NCBI GenBank assembly: GCA_017560285.1
Contig: JAFYOG010000077.1
Span: 1 to 5,725, forward strand
From: Clostridia bacterium
GTDB lineage: Bacteria > Bacillota > Clostridia > Oscillospirales > CAG-382
DNA: 5,725 bases
Reading direction: 5' to 3'
Below are positions 1 to 5,097 of the stretch, in pieces; position 1 is the stretch's first letter, and each line of letters starts with the position of its first letter. The notes beneath the pieces were generated by a model, which saw only the letters and a program-made list of their open reading frames with translations, did no database searches and had not been told where the DNA came from. A program made the translations under genes and the position numbers.

Positions 1-18
1 AAAGTTTTAAATAAAGTG

Positions 19-59
19 AAAAAAGCAGCCCCCCCACCAAACGCGTTGATGGGGGCTGC
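19..59 (-). terminator. Rho-independent terminator at the left end (terminator A)
   Basis: On the minus strand a GC-rich hairpin is followed by six T. The outer arms are GCAGCCCCC (25-33) and GGGGGCTGC (51-59); the inner part is looser, with two extra C bases and a small C/A/A with T/T/G stem around 38-48. The A-run at 19-24 gives the T tract on the minus strand. It lies about 110 bases downstream of the HD-domain gene and 45 bases beyond repeat copy A, much further from its repeat than the other two terminators are from theirs (about 7 to 12 bases). It probably ends transcription of the HD gene and may have been the original terminator of ppdK. Confidence 0.85.
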
Positions 60-104
60 GAAAATTTGTCCTAAAGACGATATTCGGTTTTATCCGATTT
101 CAAA

Positions 105-166
105 ATAAATCTAATTACTTAGATTCCTTGATTGCAGCCTGGGTTGCAGACCGCAAAAGTGGGAAA
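105..166 (-). repeat. ppdK-tail repeat, copy A
   Basis: Bases 105-141 match the 3' end of ppdK (1683-1719) at 36 of 37 positions; the only difference is C at 127 where ppdK has T. On the minus strand this encodes QAAIKESK, then a stop at 115-117 and 10 downstream bases. The similarity to copy B continues to 166: after an 11-base variable stretch (142-152) come GCAAAAG (153-159) and GGGAAA (161-166), which ppdK lacks. Without gaps, 53 of 62 positions match copy B. The repeat begins one base past the stop codon of the HD gene. It is too long and too similar to be chance. It is either a duplicated gene end or a recombination site. Confidence 0.95.
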
Positions 167-167
167 G

Positions 168-596
168 TTATTCTTGCAAAATGGCGATTGCTTTTAGGTA
201 TTTTTCTCTCCTGCTTAACGCTTTTTCGTCAATGGTATCCAGTCTTGTTAAGTCGGAGTTGTGTTTTAAATCTGCCAGCTTAACCGCTTTTGCAATCGGA
301 TTGTCCTTAATTGCACGGACATAATCCATATACGCCACATTGTCGGCATGCGTCATTAAGGCAATGGCATCCGTAATAGATTTGTCAAAACCCATATTTA
401 CAAGAGCCTCAATCGTATAATCGGTATCCTCAACCAAATCGTGCAACAATGCAACAATCGTTGTTTCTTCTGTATTCATTTGTTCTGCCAGATGAAATGG
501 ATGAAACACATAAGGCATACCGCTTTTATCAATTTGCTCCTTGTGGGCTTCAAAACACAATTTTAATGCTTTCTTCGTCATAGGAGTATAAATCAT
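168..596 (-). CDS. Small HD-domain hydrolase, RelA/SpoT-type (putative small alarmone hydrolase)
   Basis: This 142-residue protein consists almost entirely of an HD phosphohydrolase domain like the hydrolase half of RelA/SpoT and the stand-alone small alarmone hydrolases (Mesh1 type). Visible metal-site motifs are H32 in PYVFHP, the HD pair H52-D53 within HDLVEDT, and D109 in VKLADLKHN. No synthetase or regulatory domain is present. By family it would be cytosolic, Mn2+-dependent, and could remove the 3'-pyrophosphate of (p)ppGpp; many close relatives are annotated only as GTP pyrophosphokinase or HD protein, and the substrate is not proven. A longer reading frame opens at 644, but that start overlaps the -35 box, whereas 596 has AGAGGTGA four bases upstream, so I chose 596. 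The gene is the only one in its unit and stops one base before repeat copy A. Confidence 0.9.
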   Translation of the reverse strand: MIYTPMTKKALKLCFEAHKEQIDKSGMPYVFHPFHLAEQMNTEETTIVALLHDLVEDTDYTIEALVNMGFDKSITDAIALMTHADNVAYMDYVRAIKDNPIAKAVKLADLKHNSDLTRLDTIDEKALSRREKYLKAIAILQE

Positions 597-600
597 TTTC

Positions 601-644
601 TCACCTCTTAAAACTATTATAACAAAAATCAAATTTCTTTGCAA
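601..644 (-). promoter_or_regulatory. Promoter and RBS of the HD hydrolase gene
   Basis: On the minus strand a -35 TTGCAA (639-644) is separated by 17 bases from a perfect -10 TATAAT (616-621). Seven bases later comes the RBS AGAGGTGA (601-608), then four bases and the ATG at 596. Transcription would start near 609, so the leader is little more than the RBS itself. This layout excludes the upstream ATG at 644 as the start. The promoter sits about 10 bases beyond terminator B, so the gene is insulated from upstream transcription. Confidence 0.85.
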
Positions 645-653
645 CAGGTATAG

Positions 654-683
654 AAAAATCCGCCCGAATTTCTTCGGGCGGAT
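654..683 (-). terminator. Rho-independent terminator B
   Basis: A perfect 11-bp stem, ATCCGCCCGAA (658-668) with TTCGGGCGGAT (673-683), closes a tetraloop that reads GAAA on the minus strand. A-rich bases 654-658 give the T tract on that strand. It ends transcription of the lipoprotein/YHYH operon, 12 bases after repeat copy B. Its stem sequence is unrelated to terminators A and C, so the terminators are not part of the repeat. Confidence 0.92.
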
Positions 684-694
684 AATTTTACTTT

Positions 695-756
695 ATAAAT
701 CTAATTACTTAGATTCTTTGATTGCAGCCTGTCCTGCTATCAGCAAAAGAGGGAAA
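695..756 (-). repeat. ppdK-tail repeat, copy B
   Basis: Bases 695-731 are identical over all 37 positions to the ppdK 3' end at 1683-1719: eight codons (QAAIKESK), stop (705-707) and 10 downstream bases. Both flanks diverge at once from ppdK (T against A at each edge). With copy A it shares a further arm, GCAAAAG (743-749) and GGGAAA (751-756), after a variable stretch at 732-742. The repeat lies 9 bases beyond the stop of the YHYH gene and in a different frame from it, so it does not extend that protein. Confidence 0.95.
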
Positions 757-765
757 TACAATCAC

Positions 766-1221
766 TTATTTGAATCTCTTTTTCACCCATTCGACGACGG
801 GTAAAATTATTCTATAATACGTAAAAAACAAAATCGAAAGAATTAAAGGTGAACATATCAATGCACCAAAAGATATTCCGACTATGTTTTTCCAAATAGG
901 TGTTTTTGATTGTGTTTTCTGTGGTTCAGTTGGATCGTCTTTGTTGTTGGAGTTATTCGAGGAATCTAATGTTTTGTTATCGTTAGAATTGTGTGAATTG
1001 CTATTATTGGGGGTATGGTTTGTTTTGTCATCAAAGTCGTATGGACATTCTCCATTTGTGTGGCTATGAGCGGGATATCCGTGATGATAGTGGTATTCAC
1101 CATTATCTCTATCAAAATGACCACCATTACCATCGGTTTTCCCAGGATGGGCATATGCGACAGTAGAAAATAAAGACATTGTTAGAATAAAGTTAAATAA
1201 TAAAATAACAATTCTTCGCAT
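766..1221 (-). CDS. YHYH-domain protein with signal peptide and C-terminal membrane anchor
   Basis: This 151-residue protein starts with a signal peptide (about 1-24, ending AYA) and then has a YHYH motif region at 25-54: HPGKTDGNGGH, GEYHYHHG and PAHSH. These histidines suggest metal binding, but the biochemical role of the family is not established. Residues 66-107 form a low-complexity linker rich in Asn, Ser and Asp. A hydrophobic segment at about 112-133 is followed by a second hydrophobic stretch and a basic tail, VKKRFK. The likely topology puts the histidine region outside the membrane, with an inside C-terminus. The ATG at 1221 has AAGG seven bases upstream. It lies 15 bases downstream of the lipoprotein gene, so the two are probably co-transcribed. 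Length and composition fit other small clostridial YHYH proteins. Function unknown. Confidence 0.87.
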   Translation of the reverse strand: MRRIVILLFNFILTMSLFSTVAYAHPGKTDGNGGHFDRDNGEYHYHHGYPAHSHTNGECPYDFDDKTNHTPNNSNSHNSNDNKTLDSSNNSNNKDDPTEPQKTQSKTPIWKNIVGISFGALICSPLILSILFFTYYRIILPVVEWVKKRFK

Positions 1222-1236
1222 AAAAGTACCTTATTA

Positions 1237-1581
1237 TTAATCGATGTTTTCAATAATTAATTCTTCCAGCATCTCTTTAAGAGTATAATGTTCAAAATCA
1301 GGGTGATAAATGATAGCATCTCTTGCCTCGTCAACATCTGCGGAAGACTCATCATAATAGATGCGTATGCTGCTTTCGACATCTTCAATTTTCATATATC
1401 TATCCCAATCATTAGCGTTTTCACGCAAGATGGACAGAACGTGAAGAATACCATCTTCGTATCCTTTTTCGTAGCCTACATCATAAGCCTCTGTTTTTTG
1501 AAACTCTTCTAAACTGCTTGGGGTTGATGAGCATCCACATAAAAAGCAAAACAGGACGCAGCAAATAAATAGTTTTTTCAT
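1237..1581 (-). CDS. Small putative lipoprotein, function unknown
   Basis: This predicted 114-residue protein begins MKKLF, followed by a hydrophobic, cysteine-rich signal segment (C7, C8, C12, C15) and a lipobox-like LCGC with lipidation expected at C17. The mature part has a short GYEKGYEDG motif (about 36-44), a helical region and an acidic C-terminus rich in Glu and Asp. I recognise no enzymatic family. The frame is open back to 1617, but that ATG lies above the -10 box and would put 12 extra residues before a normal signal peptide. The ATG at 1581 has AGAGGTGA four bases upstream, so it is preferred. It is the first gene of a two-gene operon with the YHYH protein, and both are probably surface-exposed; a joint envelope role is inference. 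Confidence 0.83.
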   Translation of the reverse strand: MKKLFICCVLFCFLCGCSSTPSSLEEFQKTEAYDVGYEKGYEDGILHVLSILRENANDWDRYMKIEDVESSIRIYYDESSADVDEARDAIIYHPDFEHYTLKEMLEELIIENID

Positions 1582-1585
1582 AAAA

Positions 1586-1628
1586 TCACCTCTATATTTT
1601 ATTATAACGATTGGCAAAGGAAATTCAA
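1586..1628 (-). promoter_or_regulatory. Promoter and RBS of the lipoprotein-YHYH operon
   Basis: On the minus strand a -10 TATAAT (1601-1606) is preceded after 16 bases by a -35-like TTGAAT (1623-1628). Seven bases after the -10 comes AGAGGTGA (1586-1593), then four bases and the ATG at 1581. The -10, RBS and start codon are spaced exactly as in front of the HD gene (7, 8, 4 bases). The -35 is only 4 of 6 matches, so its exact position is less sure than the -10. Confidence 0.75.
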
Positions 1629-1638
1629 TAGAATATAC

Positions 1639-1677
1639 AAAAATCCCTCTGCCGATTTCTCAGCAGAGGGATTTTTT
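1639..1677 (-). terminator. Rho-independent terminator C, downstream of ppdK
   Basis: A 14-bp stem pairs AAAAATCCCTCTGC (1639-1652) with GCAGAGGGATTTTT (1663-1676) around a 10-base loop. A and T runs at both ends mean it could work in either direction, but only minus-strand genes approach it here. It lies 16 bases past the ppdK stop codon and about 10 bases before the lipoprotein promoter, separating the two transcription units. Confidence 0.92.
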
Positions 1678-1682
1678 GCTTA

Positions 1683-1719
1683 ATAAATCTAATTACTTAG
1701 ATTCTTTGATTGCAGCCTG
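1683..1719 (-). repeat. ppdK-tail repeat, copy C (inside ppdK)
   Basis: This copy is the genuine 3' end of ppdK: codons for QAAIKESK (1696-1719), stop (1693-1695) and 10 downstream bases. It is identical to copy B and differs from copy A at one position. It lacks the GCAAAAG/GGGAAA arm that follows the other two copies, which is what would be expected if this is the chromosomal target site and the arm belongs to the inserted units. Confidence 0.95.
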
Positions 1720-4323
1720 AGCAGCAGCAAGGCGCGCAACAGGTACTCTGAAGGGAGAACAAGAAACGTAATCAAGACCGATCTTATTGCAGAATTCAAT
1801 AGAAACGGGGTCGCCGCCGTGTTCGCCGCAGATACCAATGTGTAACTTATCGTTAACGGGCTTACCAAGCTTGATGGTAGTTTCCATAAGCTTACCAACG
1901 CCGTTTTGATCAAGCTTTACAAAAGGATCGTTTTCGAAGATCTTAGCATCCAAATATGCATCAAGGAACTTACCTGCATCATCACGGGAGAAGCCGTAGG
2001 TCATCTGGGTAAGGTCGTTTGTACCAAAGCAGAAGAAATCAGCTTCTGCGGCGATTTCGTCTGCAGTAAGGCATGCTCTGGGGATTTCGATCATGGTACC
2101 AACTTCGTAAACAAGGCTGGAATTTGCGTTTGCAATTTCTGCATTTGCAGTTTCAACTACAATATTCTTTACGAACTTAAATTCCTTGTTATCGCCAACA
2201 AGAGGAATCATAATTTCGGGCTTAACAGTCCAATCGGGGTGTGCCTTCTGTACGTTAATAGCTGCACGGATAACAGCTTTGGTCTGCATCTTTGCAATTT
2301 CGGGGTAGGTAACAGACAAACGGCAGCCTCTGTGGCCCATCATGGGGTTAAACTCGTGCAAGGAATTGATAATATCCTTAATCTGCTTAACAGTTTTGCC
2401 CTGTGCTTCTGCAAGCTTTTCGATATCAGCTTCTTCGGTGGGAACAAATTCGTGCAAGGGGGGATCAAGGAAACGAATGGTAACGGGGTTACCTTCCAAA
2501 GCTACGTAAAGAGCTTCGAAATCGTTCTGCTGCATGGGAAGAATCTTTTCCAATGCGGCTTCGCGTTCTTCAACGGTATCAGAGCAGATCATTTCGCGGA
2601 ATGCGGCAATTCTGTCAGCTTCGAAGAACATATGCTCGGTACGGCACAAGCCGATACCGTCTGCACCCAACTGACGAGCTTTTTTAGCATCGTTAGGTGT
2701 ATCGGCATTAGTACGAACCTTCATTGTGCGGAACTTATCAGCCCAGTTCATAATTCTTTCGAATTCGCCTTCGATAGCAGCATCAACGGTGGGGATAGCA
2801 CCATCGTAAATGCAACCGGTGGAACCGTCAATAGAGATTATATCGCCTTCGTTATATTCTTTGCCGCCAAGAACAAACTTCTTGTTAGCTTCGTCCATTT
2901 TAATATCGCCGCAGCCGGAAACACAGCACTTACCCATACCTCTTGCAACAACCGCCGCGTGGGAGGTTCTGCCGCCGCGTACGGTAAGAATACCCTGTGC
3001 AGCCTTCATACCTTCGATATCTTCGGGGGAAGTCTCTAAACGAACAAGAATAACCTTTTCGCCACGGTCAGCCCATTCCTTTGCATCGTCTGCAGTAAGA
3101 ACGATCTTACCGCAAGCAGCTCCGGGAGATGCGCCCAACGCTCTGCCTACGGGGGCAACAGACTTTAATACCTTTGCATCGAATTGGGGGTGGAGAAGGG
3201 TATCGAGGTTTCTGGGGTCGATCATAGCAACAGCGCGAGCTTCGTCGATCATACCTTCATCTACAAGGTCGCAAGCAACCTTAAGAGCTGCTTTTGCGGT
3301 TCTCTTGCCGTTTCTGGTCTGAAGCATAAACAGCTTTCTGTCTTCAATGGTAAATTCCATATCCTGCATATCTCTGTAATGGTTTTCGAGAATGCTGCAG
3401 ATTTCGATAAATTTATCGTATACTTCGGGCATTACTTCCTTAAGCTGATCGATTTCCTGAGGAGTACGAACACCGGCAACAACGTCTTCGCCCTGTGCGT
3501 TCATAAGGAATTCGCCCATAAGCTTCTTTTCGCCGGTAGCAGGATCACGGGTAAATGCAACACCGGTACCGGAGGTATTACCCATATTACCAAATACCAT
3601 GGACTGTACGTTTACAGCGGTACCCCAAGAATAAGGAATATCGTTATCGCGACGGTATACGTTAGCTCTGGGGTTATCCCAAGAACGGAATACAGCCTTG
3701 ATAGCTTCCATAAGCTGAACTTTGGGGTCGGTGGGGAAGTCGTTACCGATTTTAGCCTTATATTCTTCCTTGAACTGGTTAGCAAGTTCCTTAAGGTCTT
3801 CGGCGGTAAGGTCGATATCCTGAGAAACGCCCTTTTCTTCCTTCATTTTGTCGATAAGCTCTTCAAAATACTTCTTGCCGACTTCCATAACAACGTCGGA
3901 GAACATCTGAATAAAGCGTCTGTAGCAGTCCCAAGCCCAACGGGGGTTGCCGGATTTAACAGCCAAGGTTTCTACAACCTCTTCGTTCAAACCAAGGTTA
4001 AGAATAGTATCCATCATACCGGGCATAGAAGCTCTTGCGCCGGAACGAACAGAAACCAACAAGGGGTTTTCTTTATCGCCGAACTTTTTGCCGGTAATTT
4101 CTTCCATTTTTGCTACATGCTCAACTATCTGAGCAACAATTTCATCATTAATAATTTTGCCGTCTTCGTAGTACTGGGTGCAGGCTTCGGTAGTGATAGT
4201 GAAGCCCTGAGGTACAGGAAGACCAAGGTTAGTCATCTCGGCCAAGTTTGCGCCCTTGCCGCCGAGAAGTTCTCTCATCGTGCCATTGCCTTCGGAAAAG
4301 AGATATACGTACTTTTTGGACAT
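1693..4323 (-). CDS. ppdK: Pyruvate, phosphate dikinase
   Basis: This 876-residue protein is full length (C. symbiosum enzyme: 874). The enzyme interconverts ATP, phosphate and pyruvate with AMP, pyrophosphate and PEP in the cytosol; in anaerobes it serves glycolysis or gluconeogenesis. Domains in order: ATP-grasp nucleotide-binding domain (about 1-340) with GGKGANL (K23), R93, E323 and Q335; phosphohistidine swivel domain with catalytic H455 in GGRTSHAAVVARG; PEP/pyruvate-binding barrel (about 530-876) with R561 in LCRTEH, R617 in IRFLDPP, E746 in GTMIEIPRA and the catalytic cysteine C832 in GICGEHGGDP. No key residue is missing. The ATG at 4323 has GGAGG seven bases upstream. It is monocistronic, with its own promoter and terminator. 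Its last eight codons are repeated twice downstream. Regulation by a PPDK regulatory protein is not evident here. Confidence 0.98.
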   Translation of the reverse strand: MSKKYVYLFSEGNGTMRELLGGKGANLAEMTNLGLPVPQGFTITTEACTQYYEDGKIINDEIVAQIVEHVAKMEEITGKKFGDKENPLLVSVRSGARASMPGMMDTILNLGLNEEVVETLAVKSGNPRWAWDCYRRFIQMFSDVVMEVGKKYFEELIDKMKEEKGVSQDIDLTAEDLKELANQFKEEYKAKIGNDFPTDPKVQLMEAIKAVFRSWDNPRANVYRRDNDIPYSWGTAVNVQSMVFGNMGNTSGTGVAFTRDPATGEKKLMGEFLMNAQGEDVVAGVRTPQEIDQLKEVMPEVYDKFIEICSILENHYRDMQDMEFTIEDRKLFMLQTRNGKRTAKAALKVACDLVDEGMIDEARAVAMIDPRNLDTLLHPQFDAKVLKSVAPVGRALGASPGAACGKIVLTADDAKEWADRGEKVILVRLETSPEDIEGMKAAQGILTVRGGRTSHAAVVARGMGKCCVSGCGDIKMDEANKKFVLGGKEYNEGDIISIDGSTGCIYDGAIPTVDAAIEGEFERIMNWADKFRTMKVRTNADTPNDAKKARQLGADGIGLCRTEHMFFEADRIAAFREMICSDTVEEREAALEKILPMQQNDFEALYVALEGNPVTIRFLDPPLHEFVPTEEADIEKLAEAQGKTVKQIKDIINSLHEFNPMMGHRGCRLSVTYPEIAKMQTKAVIRAAINVQKAHPDWTVKPEIMIPLVGDNKEFKFVKNIVVETANAEIANANSSLVYEVGTMIEIPRACLTADEIAAEADFFCFGTNDLTQMTYGFSRDDAGKFLDAYLDAKIFENDPFVKLDQNGVGKLMETTIKLGKPVNDKLHIGICGEHGGDPVSIEFCNKIGLDYVSCSPFRVPVARLAAAQAAIKESK

Positions 4324-4356
4324 TGTTAATCCTCCGTTAATAATTTATACCTATTT

Positions 4357-4384
4357 ATTATAATAAAATATTTGTATTTGTCAA
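4357..4384 (-). promoter_or_regulatory. ppdK promoter
   Basis: On the minus strand a perfect -35 TTGACA (4379-4384) and a perfect -10 TATAAT (4357-4362) are 16 bases apart. Transcription would start near 4350, giving a leader of roughly 27 bases before the ATG at 4323, with GGAGG at 4331-4335. Consensus boxes fit strong, housekeeping-sigma expression of a central metabolic enzyme. Confidence 0.87.
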
Positions 4385-4416
4385 TAGTTTTAAGCGTTTG
4401 TTTATCTTGACAAATA
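4375..4416. repeat. Inverted repeat spanning both -35 boxes of the divergent promoters
   Basis: TATTTGTCAA (4375-4384) and TTGACAAATA (4407-4416) are perfect 10-bp inverted arms separated by 22 bases. Six bases of each arm are simply the two -35 TTGACA boxes facing apart; the extra four bases are AT-rich and could match by chance. It could be a two-sided operator for the ppdK/pth pair, but nothing else supports that. Confidence 0.4.
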
Positions 4417-4434
4417 AACTTTTTTGTGTAAAAT
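4407..4434 (+). promoter_or_regulatory. pth-mfd promoter
   Basis: A perfect -35 TTGACA (4407-4412) is followed after 16 bases by TAAAAT (4429-4434), 5 of 6 matches to the -10 consensus. The predicted start near 4441 leaves a leader of about 30 bases with AGGAG at 4459-4463, seven bases before the ATG. The -35 boxes of this promoter and that of ppdK are 22 bases apart, so the two polymerases would bind side by side. Confidence 0.83.
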
Positions 4435-4470
4435 CTATCTTTAGTTATATACGTTTTTAGGAGTAGTAAT

Positions 4471-5097
4471 ATGGCGTTGTTTGGTGTAAATCCCGGAGAA
4501 TATCTAGATTATGTGATTGTAGGACTGGGTAACCCCGGAGATTGTTACGAATACACAAGACACAATATAGGCTTTAAGTTTATAGATTATTTACAGGCAC
4601 AAACCGATACAAACCGCGGCTGTAAGCGTAAATTACATTATTCTTTGGTCGATAAGTGTGTGTTAAATAATAATGTTGTGTACATGGTAAAACCTCAAAC
4701 ATATATGAATAATTCAGGTATGGCTGTGCAGGATATTTTGCGCTATTATAAATTAAAACCTGCAAAATTAATTGTTTTGCACGATGACATTACCTTGCCC
4801 GTAGGCTGTTTTAAATTAAAATTCGGCGGTAGTGCAGGCGGCCATAACGGTATTAAATCTATTATTGAACATATCGGAACTAACGAGTTTATTCATGTGA
4901 AAATAGGTGTTGGTAAAAAGCCCGAGGGTTGGGAATTATCGTCTCACGTGCTTTCTAAATTTCCTAACGATGAATATGAGCTGATAAAAAAACGATTTTA
5001 TGATATGTACGGCGCCATAAAGGATATAATGAATTATGGTATCGAACGTGCTATGTCGATAAATAATCCCGTAGGAAAAACGCTTGACGAGGACTAA
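4471..5097 (+). CDS. pth: Peptidyl-tRNA hydrolase
   Basis: This 208-residue cytosolic enzyme cleaves the ester bond of peptidyl-tRNAs that drop off ribosomes, recycling tRNA. Conserved family residues are present: GLGNPG (18-23, N21), catalytic H31 in TRHNIGF, N80 in KPQTYMNNSG, D105 in LHDD and N126 in GGSAGGHNG. They correspond to N10, H20, N68, D93 and N114 of the E. coli enzyme. The protein carries about 11 extra N-terminal residues before the core, including NPGEYLDY. The ATG at 4471 is supported by AGGAG seven bases upstream. It is the first gene of an operon with mfd, with which it overlaps by one base (TAATG), suggesting translational coupling. The same order (spoVC-mfd) is known from Bacillus subtilis. 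Confidence 0.97.
   Translation: MALFGVNPGEYLDYVIVGLGNPGDCYEYTRHNIGFKFIDYLQAQTDTNRGCKRKLHYSLVDKCVLNNNVVYMVKPQTYMNNSGMAVQDILRYYKLKPAKLIVLHDDITLPVGCFKLKFGGSAGGHNGIKSIIEHIGTNEFIHVKIGVGKKPEGWELSSHVLSKFPNDEYELIKKRFYDMYGAIKDIMNYGIERAMSINNPVGKTLDED

Larger units (their letters stand above)
105..694 (-). other. Putative cassette-like unit 1 (HD hydrolase)
   Basis: This 590-bp unit is bounded by the direct repeats at 105 and 695. Read on the minus strand it contains terminator B, a consensus promoter, a strong RBS, one gene (HD hydrolase) and ppdK-tail copy A. The same order of parts occurs in the neighbouring 988-bp unit. Boundaries are set by the repeat; whether the unit ever moved is inference, and no recombinase, transposase or terminal inverted repeat is visible inside it. 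Confidence 0.45.
695..1682 (-). other. Putative cassette-like unit 2 (lipoprotein and YHYH protein)
   Basis: This 988-bp unit lies between repeat copies B and C. On the minus strand it holds terminator C, a promoter, an RBS, two genes in an operon and then ppdK-tail copy B, the same order as in the 590-bp unit next to it. Both of its products appear to be exported. Terminator C may serve ppdK while formally lying inside the unit. Mobility is inferred only from the repeat structure. Confidence 0.45.

Noticed and set aside
40..47. Palindrome AACGCGTT
   Set aside because: It lies in the apical part of terminator A and is explained by the hairpin.
597..644. Longer N-terminus for the HD protein (16 extra residues)
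   Set aside because: The upstream ATG overlaps the -35 box of a near-consensus promoter whose predicted transcript begins near 609, and the internal ATG has an ideal RBS.
884..1069. Plus-strand frame with a leucine-rich product
   Set aside because: It is the complement of the Asn/Ser-rich linker of the YHYH protein, which produces leucine-rich antisense translation.
1582..1617. Longer N-terminus for the lipoprotein (12 extra residues)
   Set aside because: The upstream ATG is above the -10 box, and the extension would precede a standard MKK signal peptide that has its own strong RBS.
105..1719. CRISPR array
   Set aside because: The three repeats are 590 and 988 bases apart with genes between them, the copies include protein-coding sequence of ppdK, and no cas gene is present.
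1906..3039. Long plus-strand open frame (377 codons) opposite ppdK
   Set aside because: It lies entirely antisense to a certain gene, is rich in Cys, Phe and Asn without any recognisable domain, and lacks a convincing RBS. It is a by-product of ppdK codon bias.
3184..4329. Second long plus-strand open frame (381 codons) opposite ppdK
   Set aside because: Same reasons: the ppdK reading is beyond doubt, and the antisense product has no motif. It would also end in the ppdK RBS region.
4397..4414. Possible Rex-type redox operator (TTTGT...ACAAA) over the pth -35 box
   Set aside because: The half-site spacing does not fit the clostridial Rex consensus, and the inner bases are not symmetrical.
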